From NCBI GenBank assembly GCA_020073185.1, contig JAIQFT010000023.1:1-64000 (forward strand): a DNA stretch of 64,000 nucleotides, in the 5' to 3' direction. The position numbers were made by a program, and so were the translations under genes. Origin of the DNA: Terriglobia bacterium (GTDB taxonomy: Bacteria; Acidobacteriota; Terriglobia; Terriglobales; Acidobacteriaceae). This document shows, one piece after another, positions 47,394 through 56,256 of this stretch. Each line of letters opens with the position of its first letter. Position 1 is the stretch's first letter. Under the pieces are notes generated by a model. It was given only the letters and a program-made list of their open reading frames with translations, did not search any database and was not told where the DNA came from.

Positions 47394-48319
47394 TCAGTTC
47401 CTCTGCTCGCAGGGGCTCAGGAACCGAGGATAACTGAGGGTGGTCTTGGTGCTTGGTTTACCCTTGGCGTCGACGATCGTCAGCTTCCACTTCCGCCACT
47501 CTTGTATCGGTTCTGGTAACCGCACCTGGACGCTGAGTCCGTGATTCTCATTGATGCTCGTAAGAAAGCCGTTTGCCGCGGCGGTCGCGGCATCGGGGCC
47601 AACCCTTGTGATGATGAACCAACCGCCAGTTTCTTCAGATAGCCGTTCGAACCTGACGGGGCCGCTCAGTTCCTCTTCTGTCCTCGGGGTAGAATCAAAC
47701 CAGAGCATCGAAAACAGCCGAATTCCGCCAGCGATAAGTCTCTGCCGCACGGTTTCGAACCGCTCGCGCTCCTCACTTTCTACACCGTCGGTGATCAATA
47801 TGATGGAATCCCCAAACTGAGCAGGCTGGAGCAGATCGGCCGCTTTATTGATCGCAGCCAGCAAGGGGCTGTTCCCCCGAGGGAGATCATGCCGCTTCAC
47901 ATATTCCAGTAGGCGCTGCCCGATGTCGCTTCGCGAGTGTTGGGAGAAGTTGACAACATCTTCCATCTTGTCCGAATAGCTAACCATGGCGATGGAAACA
48001 TCGTCGGCGACGACTTGATGAGATTTGCGGTAATGGCCAACACCGCGGCCCATCTGCTTTTCATACTTCCGCTTGCGTCGAGCAACACAACCGTGCGACG
48101 CCTGCCCGCAAACGGACTTAGTCCGACAACCGACACAGGTTTGCCATGCACCTCACCGCGGATTTGTTCCATCGAGAATTCCGTAGCCGGTCTGAATCCT
48201 GACGCAGTCGGCACTACCAGTATCCTTCGCTCAAGGCAAGGGTCGGGTCGCTGAGCAGAACAGAGCAGCGCGCAACCCAAGACCGCCAGCATGAGCGTCC
48301 ACCGTGCAGGAATGGGCAT
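47394..48319 (-). pseudogene. Von Willebrand factor A protein with a frameshift
   Basis: Two overlapping frames together encode one VWA protein. The upstream frame (from 48319, alternative 48367) gives a signal-like start, then 'ILVVPTASGFRPATEFSMEQIRG' and the MIDAS motif 'VVLLDASGSMKSRW'. The second frame gives 'DDVSIAMVSYSDKMEDV', 'LLAAINKAADLLQPAQFGDSIILITDGVESEERERF' and a C-terminal region to 47394. The protein must switch frame near 48005-48022, where AATCTCATCAAGTCGTCGCC would need a -1 shift or one missing base. Either a single-base error in the assembly or an inactivated gene. Proteins of this acidobacterial type (VWFA-related exported protein) are common in the phylum, from memory. 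Confidence 0.75.
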
Positions 48320-48384
48320 AGGAATAGGAGAGTCCGCACTTTGATTATAGGTCCATCCGTGGATCACTCATACGGACTGCCGCC

Positions 48385-49638
48385 TCACGCGGAGTAAATC
48401 CTGCCATGCGTGATCTTGTGATTCAGCGCCGAGGCCAGCACGTCAATGTCGGCCGGCCCGATGTCGCATAACATGCGTTCATCGAGGAAGCGATGCTCCC
48501 GGCGCCCCACCGCATCGCGCCGCACCTGCACCAGCAGCGACTGCACCGCGTTGACATCGTACTTGTACGGCGCAATGCGCACGATCTCGCTCAGCGTTTC
48601 GCCCACGCCCCTGCCCGGCCGATACGGACGCTCGCTGGTCATGGCGTCGAAGCTGTCGGCAACGGCGGTGATCCGCGCCGGCATCGTGATTTCCTCTCCC
48701 GTCAGCCGGTCAGGATATCCGCTGCGGTCCGCCCGCTCGTGATGCGACCGCACCACCTCCGGCACCTTCGGCCACGGAAACTCCACGCCCTGAACGATCT
48801 GGTGCCCCACCAGCGTGTGGTCCGCCATCTCGCGGAATTCTTCTTCATCCAGCGCGCTCGGCTTGGCAAACAGGCGCTTGTCCACCGCCACCTTGCCGAT
48901 ATCGTGCAGGAAGCCCGCCGCGCGCAGTCCGGACACGTCCGCCTGGTCCATCCCCATGGCTTCGGCGATCCCGGCCGCGTAGCGCCCCACGCGCAGCGAG
49001 TGCCCGCGAACGTTCACGTGCTTGATGTCAATCGCGTTGGCGAAGGTCTCCAGTGCGGTGTCGTAAAAACTGTGCACCGACGCCAGCAGCTTCAGGTGAT
49101 CGGAAACTCGCTGCGCCAGCGACTCCGACAGCACGTGGTTGTGCACCGCCAGCGCCACGTAATGCGCCATCATATCGATCGCCTGGAGATCGTCTTCCGC
49201 GTACGCCGCGTCTTCGTCGCGACGTCCCAGCGCGATCATGCCCACCAGCTTGCCGCCCACCCGCAGCGGCGTGATGCATTGGAATAGCTCCGGCGCCACG
49301 TTGCCGTTGGCGCTCAGGTATTGTTCCCACGAAGCGCGCGAAATCAGCAACGGCGAGCGCACGTTGTTCAGCGCATAAACGTGCTTGGGCAACAGAGGTA
49401 TGACGGCCGGCTCGGGAAACGAAATGAACCCGCGCGCGGCCACCGTCGCCAACACCGCGGGCTTGTCGCGGAGAACGAACAGCGCAGCCTGGCGCGCGTC
49501 CGCCGCCTCCATGACGCAGGAAAGAATGCGGCGCGCACGTTCCACAAAGTCAGTCTCCGCCGTCATCTCCGAGCCGAGTTCGCTCAGGGCCTGGAAGGTG
49601 AGCAGAAGGCGCCGAAAATTGTCGTTCTTGACCCCCAT
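48385..49638 (-). CDS. GAF and HD-GYP domain protein (c-di-GMP phosphodiesterase type)
   Basis: A 417-residue cytoplasmic protein. A GAF domain (about 15-160) leads into an HD-GYP domain (about 190-375). Metal and signature residues: 'HSLRVGRYA', 'GFLHDIGKVAV', 'HTLVGHQIV', 'SHHERADRSGYPDRL' and 'ITAVADSFDAMTSERPYR'. The HHExxDGxGYP core reads HHERADRSGYP, with Arg replacing the usual Gly after Asp. The family hydrolyses cyclic di-GMP; the substitution lies next to the GYP loop that contacts partner GGDEF proteins. I choose the ATG at 49638; the six residues before it are less likely. Confidence 0.9.
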   Translation of the reverse strand: MGVKNDNFRRLLLTFQALSELGSEMTAETDFVERARRILSCVMEAADARQAALFVLRDKPAVLATVAARGFISFPEPAVIPLLPKHVYALNNVRSPLLISRASWEQYLSANGNVAPELFQCITPLRVGGKLVGMIALGRRDEDAAYAEDDLQAIDMMAHYVALAVHNHVLSESLAQRVSDHLKLLASVHSFYDTALETFANAIDIKHVNVRGHSLRVGRYAAGIAEAMGMDQADVSGLRAAGFLHDIGKVAVDKRLFAKPSALDEEEFREMADHTLVGHQIVQGVEFPWPKVPEVVRSHHERADRSGYPDRLTGEEITMPARITAVADSFDAMTSERPYRPGRGVGETLSEIVRIAPYKYDVNAVQSLLVQVRRDAVGRREHRFLDERMLCDIGPADIDVLASALNHKITHGRIYSA

Positions 49639-49769
49639 CGTGGCGCGCGGGAGCAAGAATCGCAGAGCAGAATGAGAGTACCACGCTACAACTGTTTGCG
49701 AATCCGTCCCCGTGTTAGCAAAATAGGTTCAAACTCGTGTGCTCGCAACCAGTTACGGAAGTAGCCTGC

Positions 49770-49844
49770 GGTTGGCTCCTGGCCATCGGCCTTGGCTGCT
49801 CAGATTCGAAGTGGCCAATGGCTAACGGCTAATGGCCAATGGCG
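49770..49844. repeat. Inverted pair of GGCCAAT heptads
   Basis: Arm 49770-49798 (GGTTGGC, TCCTGGC, CATCGGC type) and arm 49811-49844 (GGCCAAT, GGCTAAC, GGCTAAT type) are reverse complements with a spacer of 12 bases. Confidence 0.75.
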
Positions 49845-49849
49845 CAAGT

Positions 49850-50563
49850 TCAAAAGTGCTCCCTCAACCCCGCAAATTTCTCCACCACGATCAACTTCTG
49901 CCCCTGCGGCGCCTGCGCCACTTCCTCATGCTCCAGGATCCAGGTCTGATCGTGCGGCACGAACACCGCGTTCAACCCCGCCGCCAGCGCCGGATTGATG
50001 TCCGACTTCGGGCTGTTCCCGATCATCCACGTCGCATCGTGCGCCAGCCCGTATTTCGAGACTACCTCGCTGTACGTCCCTGCGTCCTTCTCCGCCACGA
50101 TCTCCACCGCCGCGAAATACTCCTTCAATCCCGACCGCTCCACCTTCCCGGATTGTTCCGTGATGTCGCCCTTGGTCATCAGGATCAGGTGATGCCGCGC
50201 CGTGAGGTACTCCAAGGTCTCCGGCACGCCCGCCAGGATCTCCACCGGATGCTCCGCAATGGCATGGGCGAAGCTGCGAATGCGCTCGTGCTGTTCCGGC
50301 GTAACCGGATCGATCGCCAACTGCTCGAATGTCCGCATCAGCGCGTGCGCAAAGCTGTGCAGCCCATATCCGTGTGAAATGATGCACTCGCGCTCCACTT
50401 GGTTCAGCACTGCCCGCACCTGTCCCGGCGAATACTCGCGGTGGTTCAGATACGAAATGAAATGGGCAATCGCCCGCTCGAAATAGATGTTGTTCTCCCA
50501 CAGCGTGTCATCGGCATCGATGAGCAACGTCTGCGCGCCGTTGTTCTGGGGAGAACTGGACAT
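49850..50563 (-). CDS. HAD-superfamily hydrolase
   Basis: A 237-residue cytoplasmic hydrolase. Motif I is 'LLIDADDTLWENN' (nucleophile and acid/base Asp in DADD), motif II is 'LMTKGD', motif III/IV give 'DATWMIGNSPKSDINPALAAGL'. A helical cap lies between motifs I and II. Members act on small phosphorylated metabolites; substrate not assignable. The ATG at 50563 has AAGGA immediately upstream, unusually close. The stop is next to the inverted GGCCAAT repeat pair. Confidence 0.85.
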   Translation of the reverse strand: MSSSPQNNGAQTLLIDADDTLWENNIYFERAIAHFISYLNHREYSPGQVRAVLNQVERECIISHGYGLHSFAHALMRTFEQLAIDPVTPEQHERIRSFAHAIAEHPVEILAGVPETLEYLTARHHLILMTKGDITEQSGKVERSGLKEYFAAVEIVAEKDAGTYSEVVSKYGLAHDATWMIGNSPKSDINPALAAGLNAVFVPHDQTWILEHEEVAQAPQGQKLIVVEKFAGLREHF

Positions 50564-50636
50564 GTCCTTAATATAGCCGCGACTTTTTCCTAATGTCAGT
50601 AGGGCGATTTTCAAGGCGCAGCGAGGAATCTGCTTT

Positions 50637-50689
50637 GGCCATCGACCATCGACCATCGACCATCGACCATCGGCCATCGACTTCCGCTG
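50637..50689. repeat. Run of ATCGACC heptads
   Basis: Six to seven units of ATCGACC/ATCGGCC without an inverted partner, in the divergent gap between the HAD and M49 genes. The same unit is found at 22824 and 31931. Confidence 0.85.
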
Positions 50690-50720
50690 AAACCCACCGC
50701 GTTTGCTAGAATCCTCCGAT

Positions 50721-52461
50721 ATGCCGAGCGCGGGCGTTAGACTCACGGTAGCCTTGCTGGTCCTTCTCATGTCTCCACTTGCCGACTCGCAGACCCACCG
50801 CAAGCACGCGCCGAAAACTTCCCCCACGGCGCCAAAACTCAACGTCGTTGCCGACCTTGCCCAGCGCGTCGCCAAATTCAAGCCCGTGGAAATGCCGTTC
50901 GACTCCGCCGGCCTGAGCGCGCGCGAGCGCCAACTGGTTGACAAGCTGGTCGAAGCCTGCCGCTACCTCGAGGATATCTACTGGCGCCAAAGCGACCCTG
51001 ACGCCCTCACTCTCTACCAGCAACTCGCCGGCAGCAAGGACGCGCGCGACCAACTGGTGCGCCAGTACATTTTCATCAACGCCAGCCGCTTCGACCTGCT
51101 CGAAGACAACCAGCCTTTCGTCTGCACGCACTCGGAAGCGCAGGCCAACGGCGGTACATGCCCGCCCATGTATCCCGGACGCGGCTTTTATCCGCACGGC
51201 CTAACGCGCGACCAGGTGGAGCAGTATCTCAAGCAGCATCCCGACGGGAAGGCCGCCATTTACGCGCCGCAAACCGTCGTTCGCTGGAAGGGCAATCAGC
51301 TCGATGCCGTCTCTTACCACGTTGCCTATCGGTCGTTTCTCGAGCCCGCGGCCCAAGCCTTGCGTGACGCCGCCGCGCTCGCCGACGAGCCGCAGTTCGC
51401 CGACTTCCTCCGCCTGCGTGCCGATGCCTTGCTCACCGATGACTACTACAAGAGCGATATCGCCTGGCTCGACCTGCAAGCGCCCAAGTTCGACGTCATC
51501 TTCGCGCCCTACGAGACCTACGATGACGGCCTGCTCGGCGTGAAGACCAGTTACGGCGCCGCTGTCCTGGTCCGCAACCAAGCCGAGAGCCGCAAGCTCA
51601 CGCTCTACGAAAAATACATTCCCGACATCCAGGACGCGCTGCCCCTGCCCGCCGAAGACCGCCCTTCGAAACGCGGCCACCAGACGCCCATGGAAGTCAT
51701 GGACACGCCCTTCCGCGCCGGCGACCTCAACCATGGCTACCAGGCCGTCGCCGACAATCTTCCCAATGACCCGCGCATCCACCAGGAGAAGGGCACCAAG
51801 AAAATCTTCTTCAAGAACTTCATGGACGCGCGGGTCAACGTCGTGATCCTGCCGGTCGCCAAGCGCCTGATGCGTGCCGACCAGGCCGCGCTAGCTTCCG
51901 CCGACGGCTATCTCGCAGGCACCCTGCTGCACGAAATTTCCCATGGCCTCGGTCCGTCTTTCGCGCGCAAAAACGGCAAGCAGGTGGACATCCGCGAAGC
52001 CATCGGTCCCGCCTTCAACGGGCTGGAAGAAGCCAAGGCCGACGTGGTCGGCATGTTCGGCATCAAATGGCTGGTGGACCACGGCGTGCTGCCCAAGGAG
52101 CGCCTGCCGGAGTTTTACTCGTCGTATCTGGCCGGCCTGTTCCGCACCATCCGCTTCGGCACCGCCGAGGCCCACGGTAAGGCTGAAATGATGGAGTTCA
52201 ACTATCTCTTCCAGCAGAAGGCCATTCAGCGCGACGCCGGCGGCCGCTACGTCATTGATTACGACCGCACCGCCACCGCGATCGCCGCGCTTGCCAAGGA
52301 ACTGCTTGGAGATGGAGGCGACCGGCGATCGCGCCCGCGCCGAAAACTGGTTTCAGAAATACGGCGCCATGCCGGGAGAGCTGAAGGCCGCGCTCGGCAC
52401 GGTTGCGGATGTCCCGGTGGACATCACGCCCAAGTTCTCATTTCCGCAGCCGGTGGAGTGA
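50721..52461 (+). pseudogene. M49-like zinc metallopeptidase with a C-terminal frameshift
   Basis: An exported metalloprotein with signal peptide MPSAGVRLTVALLVLLMSPLADSQ. The zinc motif is H404-E-I-S-H408 ('LLHEISHGLGP') and the third ligand region is 'GLEEAKADVVGMFG' (E436/E437), the arrangement of dipeptidyl-peptidase III (M49)-like proteins; in this branch the site is HExxH, without the extra residue of classical M49. At about 52305 (CTGCTTGGAG) one extra T shifts the frame: the reading frame with 'LEMEATGDRARAENWFQKYGAMPGELK' and a C-terminus 'DITPKFSFPQPVE' ending 52461 is the natural continuation. Either assembly error or an inactivated gene. Confidence 0.8.
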
Positions 52462-52482
52462 AGTAGCGGCTCGCGGCTCGCT

Positions 52483-52818
52483 ATGGAAGAACGCCGGAAA
52501 TTCGATCGCGTGATGATTCCGCCGGCGGCCAACCTCTTTGCCGAAGACGATCACGGCACGCGCCTGGGCCGAATCCTCGTTCTCGGCCGCGGCGGCTTTC
52601 TGTTGCAAACCAGCCGCACGTTTCCCATCGACGTCCCGCTGACGTTGGTCATTGTGGCCGAGCAAGACGGCATTCGCCGCCGCATCGATGTCGTCCTACT
52701 CTATCGGACTGAACAAGGCGATACGGGGTTTGAGTTCCACCATCTCGATCCCGATGCGGCCGTCGAAATCGGCGTCCTTATCGGCAAATATTTCTACGTT
52801 CCGGGTTCCGAAAAATAA
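52483..52818 (+). CDS. Small PilZ-domain protein
   Basis: A 111-residue protein consisting of one PilZ domain. 'RRKFDRV' supplies the RxxxR motif in a compact form (RRKFDR), and 'GRILVLGRGGFLLQTS' corresponds to the second motif, with G in place of D/N. The remaining beta strands 'VVLLYRTEQGDTGFEFHHLD' fit the fold. Likely a c-di-GMP effector, although the degenerate second motif reduces certainty of binding. Starts 21 bases after the M49 gene on the same strand. Confidence 0.75.
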   Translation: MEERRKFDRVMIPPAANLFAEDDHGTRLGRILVLGRGGFLLQTSRTFPIDVPLTLVIVAEQDGIRRRIDVVLLYRTEQGDTGFEFHHLDPDAAVEIGVLIGKYFYVPGSEK

Positions 52819-52890
52819 GAAACGCGCTTTTCGGCGCGCTGTTCGAATAATTCCATTCCGGCCGAATTACCCAATGACCCAATCACCAAA

Positions 52891-53742
52891 TTAGACGAAC
52901 TCCAATCTCGGCTCTTGCGAAATGATTCCCGCCTGCCATCCCATGTGCAGCAGCAGCGCCACCGCGGCGCGCCCATCCTCGCCATAATCCAGCGTGCGCT
53001 CATTCACGTACATGCCGACGAACTTGTCCGCCATCCGCGGTTCCAGCTCGCGCGCGAACTGCATGGCGTACTCCAGCGCCTGCTCGCGATGATCGAGCGC
53101 GTGCTGGATGCTGCGCTTCACGGCGTCGGAAATTCTTGCGGTGGTCTCGGCTCCCAAATCTCGCCGAATGGCGTTTCCGCCCAGCGGCAGCGGCAGCCCT
53201 TCTTTGTCGCGCCACCACTTGCCAAGATCCATGACGCGGTGCAGCCCCAACTTTGCGTAGGTCAGTTGTCCTTCGTGGATGATCAGGCCGGCTTCGTGTT
53301 TGCCCTCGATCACCTGCGGGACAATCTGGTCGAAGGGCACGACCTCGGTCTCGATCTCCGGCGCGAACAGCTTCAGCGCCAGGTAGGCGGTGGTCAGCTT
53401 GCCCGGCACCGCGATGCGTTTCGACTTGATCTCGGCGATGGAGTACGCCTTAGCGGCCACGATCATCGGCCCGTAGCCCTCGCCCACGCTGCCGCCGCAC
53501 GACATCAGCGCGTACTTCTCCTGGATGTACGGATAGGCGTGGAAGGAAATTGCGGTCACGTCGTACACGGCTTCCATCGCCTTGCGGTTCAGCGTCTCGA
53601 TGTCGCACAGCGTGTGCGCGAACTTCAGCCCCGGCACGCGCACCTTGTTGGTCGCCAGCCCGTAGAACATGAACGCATCGTCGGAGTCGGGACTGTGCGC
53701 GATGCTGATGGTGCGCGCTTTCGTCGAGGCTGTCGTGGGCAT
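52891..53742 (-). CDS. mqnD: 1,4-dihydroxy-6-naphthoate synthase MqnD
   Basis: A 283-residue cytoplasmic enzyme of the futalosine menaquinone route, forming 1,4-dihydroxy-6-naphthoate from cyclic de-hypoxanthine futalosine. The periplasmic-binding-protein-like fold has 'IAHSPDSDDAFMFYGL', 'GSVGEGYGPMIVA', 'IAVPGKLTTAYLALKLF' and 'AGLIIHEGQLTYAKLGL' and 'LPLPLGGNAIRRDLG', all MqnD-type. MqnA would be its close paralogue but the 'DSDDAFMFYG' motif decides for MqnD. mqnC is also in the window at 62150; mqnA, mqnB and mqnE are not. Confidence 0.95.
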   Translation of the reverse strand: MPTTASTKARTISIAHSPDSDDAFMFYGLATNKVRVPGLKFAHTLCDIETLNRKAMEAVYDVTAISFHAYPYIQEKYALMSCGGSVGEGYGPMIVAAKAYSIAEIKSKRIAVPGKLTTAYLALKLFAPEIETEVVPFDQIVPQVIEGKHEAGLIIHEGQLTYAKLGLHRVMDLGKWWRDKEGLPLPLGGNAIRRDLGAETTARISDAVKRSIQHALDHREQALEYAMQFARELEPRMADKFVGMYVNERTLDYGEDGRAAVALLLHMGWQAGIISQEPRLEFV

Positions 53743-53854
53743 GATCTTGGTTCAGATTTGGAAGGGCACGGCTTCAGCCGTGCCGTGGAATGCCTTTAAC
53801 CTGGCGGCTCGAGCCGCTGAGGGAATCCGCGAGTTGACGCTCGCAACTCGCAAC

Positions 53855-54412
53855 TCACAACTCGATGCGCGTCGCAATTCCTGCCGCGGCCGCGATCTTG
53901 ATGATCTCGGCGAACAGGAATGGATACAGCCCGAAATTCATCGCCTGCGTGGCGCCATGCGTCAACACCACAAGCCATGCCAGCCCGCCGGCAAATAACA
54001 CAACTTCCGCCGCCAGGGCCGCCATCACGAATCGCGCGAACTTGCCGGCGCCGCGCTCCGCGATCCATCCGGCCAGGAAAGCCGCCGCGGGATAGGCGAG
54101 CAGATAACCGCCGGTGGGGCCCAGCAGTTGCGCGATGCCGCCCGGGCCGAAGGAGCTGAACACCGGCAACCCGGCTGCCCCCTGCGCCAGATACACGGCG
54201 AGCGCGGCGAATCCGCGCTTGCTGCCCAGCAGTATGCCGACCACCAGCACCCCGAAGTTGGCCAGCGTTAGCGGCACCGGCGTAAACGGCAGCGGCACCC
54301 ACAGCCGCGCGCACAGCGCTACAAACAGGCTCGCCCCAATGACAATCGCCACCTGCCGCGCCGCGCTCATCGCCGCGACCTGGTCCCGCACGATCGCTGT
54401 ATCTCTCGCCAT
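53855..54412 (-). CDS. bioY: Biotin transporter BioY
   Basis: A 185-residue S-component of an ECF-type vitamin transporter, about six membrane helices. Conserved 'VPLPFTPVPLTLANFGVLVVG' and 'LGPTGGYLLAYPAAAFLAGW' identify BioY. It can take up biotin alone with low efficiency or with an ECF module (not seen here). Biotin would serve AccB. A 50-codon frame that could encode a membrane peptide lies immediately upstream on the same strand. A BirA operator is not visible. Confidence 0.92.
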   Translation of the reverse strand: MARDTAIVRDQVAAMSAARQVAIVIGASLFVALCARLWVPLPFTPVPLTLANFGVLVVGILLGSKRGFAALAVYLAQGAAGLPVFSSFGPGGIAQLLGPTGGYLLAYPAAAFLAGWIAERGAGKFARFVMAALAAEVVLFAGGLAWLVVLTHGATQAMNFGLYPFLFAEIIKIAAAAGIATRIEL

Positions 54413-54445
54413 GATTTCGCTCCCTAACCGTGCCTGGTACGCGCT

Positions 54446-54598
54446 TCAGTTTCTGCGCAAGGCGGTCGAGGCGGGATGCTCTCCGCTTTCTTGCTTCGCT
54501 GCCAGGTGACGCCGCACCCGAACGTAGCAGGCCCCCGCGGCCGACAGCAGCGCCAGCATGGAAACCACCAGGACTACGTACAGAATCTTGATCAACAC
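54446..54598 (-). CDS. Possible 50-residue single-pass membrane peptide
   Basis: From GTG 54598 to TGA 54446 the minus strand encodes MLIKILYVVLVVSMLALLSA followed by AGACYVRVRRHLAAKQ and a short polar tail. One membrane helix (about 4-25) followed by an arginine-rich segment, giving an Nout-Cin or Nin membrane protein of about 5 kDa. No Shine-Dalgarno is visible, but the coding character (hydrophobic block then basic block) is strong and the adjacent bioY is on the same strand 33 bases on. Unknown function. It overlaps no better gene. Confidence 0.5.
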   Translation of the reverse strand: MLIKILYVVLVVSMLALLSAAGACYVRVRRHLAAKQESGEHPASTALRRN

Positions 54599-54620
54599 CG
54601 TGGTAAGGATAACAGAGGCA

Positions 54621-54710
54621 TTGAAGATTGCAGATTGAAGAATGAAGAATCAAAGAATGGACATCCGCTCGAACCCCGGCCAATCTACATTCTTCATTCT
54701 GAATTCTCCA
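54621..54710. repeat. Inverted pair of GAATGAA heptads
   Basis: Arm 54621-54662 (GATTGCA, GATTGAA, GAATGAA units) and arm 54682-54710 (ATTCTTCATTCTGAATTCTC), separated by 19 bases, reverse complements of each other. Confidence 0.8.
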
Positions 54711-54711
54711 T

Positions 54712-56256
54712 TTATCGTCCCGCCATGTACCTCTCAATCTCCTCCGCCGTCTTCGGCAGTTTCTCGCTCAGGCTGACCAGCTTTCCGCCTCCATCCACCA
54801 GGAACGTGTCCTCGATGCGCACGCCGATCTTCTCTTCCGGAATGTAAATGCCGGGCTCGATGGTGAATACCATGCCCGGCCCGAGCGGCTTGCCCTCGCC
54901 GCCGGGATCGTGCACGTTCAGCCCGACCATGTGGCTGACGCCGTGGATGAAGTATTGTCCCAGCGGCTGTCCGTGCAGGTCCTTGCCGTGCGAGTCGATG
55001 TAGTCGTAGGCGGCCATGAACAGCGAATTCTCGTCGCGCCCGCTGAGCACGGACTTGCCCGACCGGAACGCCCGGATCGCCGCCTGCTGCGCGCCCAGCA
55101 CGATGTCGTAAAGCTCGCGCTGCCGCGGCGTGAACTCGCCGTTGGCGGGCACGGTGCGCGTGATGTCGGTGGCGTACATCGAGTACTCGCCGCCCACGTC
55201 CATCACGATCACGTCGCCGTCGTTGATCGGCCCGGAGTCTTCGTCGTAGTGCAGCACGGTGGAGTCAAAGCCCGAGCCGACAATCGGCCCGTACGCCGGA
55301 CGCTCGCAGCCGCGCCGCTCGTACTCGTACACCATGAGCGCTGCGATCTGGCGCTCGGACGCGCCCGGCTTGATCGCCTTCCAGGCCGCCAGGTGCGCCT
55401 CGACCGACGCGTCGGTAGCCTTGCGGATCAGCTCGATCTCGCCCGCGTCCTTCACCGCCCGCAGCGACGCGATCAGCGGGCGGGCGTCACGCGAATAGAC
55501 CGACAGGTTGCCGTGCTTCAGCCAGTCGAGGGCGAGCTTGGAATCCTTGCCTTCATTGACCAGCACCACGCCGCCCAGCGGGGAAACGACCTTCGCCAAC
55601 TCGTCGCGCAATGCGTCAATCGCCACGATGCGATCAAAGCCGGTTGCCGTCTTCGCCTCGGGATCGTCGGGGCCGAGCTTCGGTCCAGTCCAGCGCTCGG
55701 CGGCGCGATTGCGTTGCGGCAGCAGCAGGACCTCGGAGTACGCGCGCGGCTTTAACGTCGCTGGACGTCCGGGCGGCAACTGCGCGTTGGCGGCCTTCAA
55801 CGCTTCGGCGTCTAGTGCGGGCACGATCAGCACCGCCGCGCCGGGCTCGTTCACTCCGGTGAGATACCAGAAATCCTCGTCCTGGCGGAAGCCGGTGAGC
55901 ACCTCGGTGAGATCGCTCTCGGTGGTGGCAAAGACGAGGATCGGCGCGCCATTGGCTTTCTTGGCCAGCGCCTCGCGGCGGGCGCGGTAAGTCTGGTTGG
56001 GCTGCCGCTCGAGGGCAAAGGCGGCGGTGACGATGAGGAGCAGCAGCAAAACAACGGCGATGGTTAATTTTGTCGTTACGGCGTTCCGCCCCGCCGAAAA
56101 CGCTTCTCGTGCCGTCCCTACGGGACTCCGGAGTTTTTTCACGCCGCTATCCCGGCACTCACGTGCCGGGCTATCCTGTGCTGCCCCTGCGGGGCTGGCT
56201 TGCTCCCAGTCGCTAACAGGCCAACCGTTTGAACGAAGAGGATCGGCTCGTTTCAT
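54712..56256 (-). CDS. M24-family Xaa-Pro aminopeptidase with a repeat-derived N-terminus
   Basis: A 514-codon frame. Residues about 115-505 are a normal M24B peptidase with creatinase domain and metal ligands in 'DVIVMDVGGEYSMYATDITRT', 'FIHGVSHMVGLNVHDPGG' and 'MVFTIEPGIYIPEEKIGVRIEDTFLV'. A hydrophobic stretch near 64-82 ('LTIAVVLLLLLIVTAAFA') looks like a signal anchor. The first 60 residues derive from a 90-base palindromic repeat and, further upstream, the end of an IS200-type fragment, so they are probably not the natural N-terminus. No internal ATG precedes the hydrophobic stretch. A TATAAT box at 56265-56270 lies eight bases before the ATG, which would give a leaderless transcript. 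Confidence 0.8.
   Translation of the reverse strand: MKRADPLRSNGWPVSDWEQASPAGAAQDSPARECRDSGVKKLRSPVGTAREAFSAGRNAVTTKLTIAVVLLLLLIVTAAFALERQPNQTYRARREALAKKANGAPILVFATTESDLTEVLTGFRQDEDFWYLTGVNEPGAAVLIVPALDAEALKAANAQLPPGRPATLKPRAYSEVLLLPQRNRAAERWTGPKLGPDDPEAKTATGFDRIVAIDALRDELAKVVSPLGGVVLVNEGKDSKLALDWLKHGNLSVYSRDARPLIASLRAVKDAGEIELIRKATDASVEAHLAAWKAIKPGASERQIAALMVYEYERRGCERPAYGPIVGSGFDSTVLHYDEDSGPINDGDVIVMDVGGEYSMYATDITRTVPANGEFTPRQRELYDIVLGAQQAAIRAFRSGKSVLSGRDENSLFMAAYDYIDSHGKDLHGQPLGQYFIHGVSHMVGLNVHDPGGEGKPLGPGMVFTIEPGIYIPEEKIGVRIEDTFLVDGGGKLVSLSEKLPKTAEEIERYMAGR
56108..56197. repeat. 90-base triple-hairpin repeat, family B, copy 1
   Basis: Contains three short palindromes: GTCCCTACGGGAC, CCCGGCAC-TCAC-GTGCCGGG and GCCCCTGCGGGGC. 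Nearly identical to a 90-base copy at 58956-59045. It lies inside the 5' part of the M24 peptidase frame. Confidence 0.9.
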
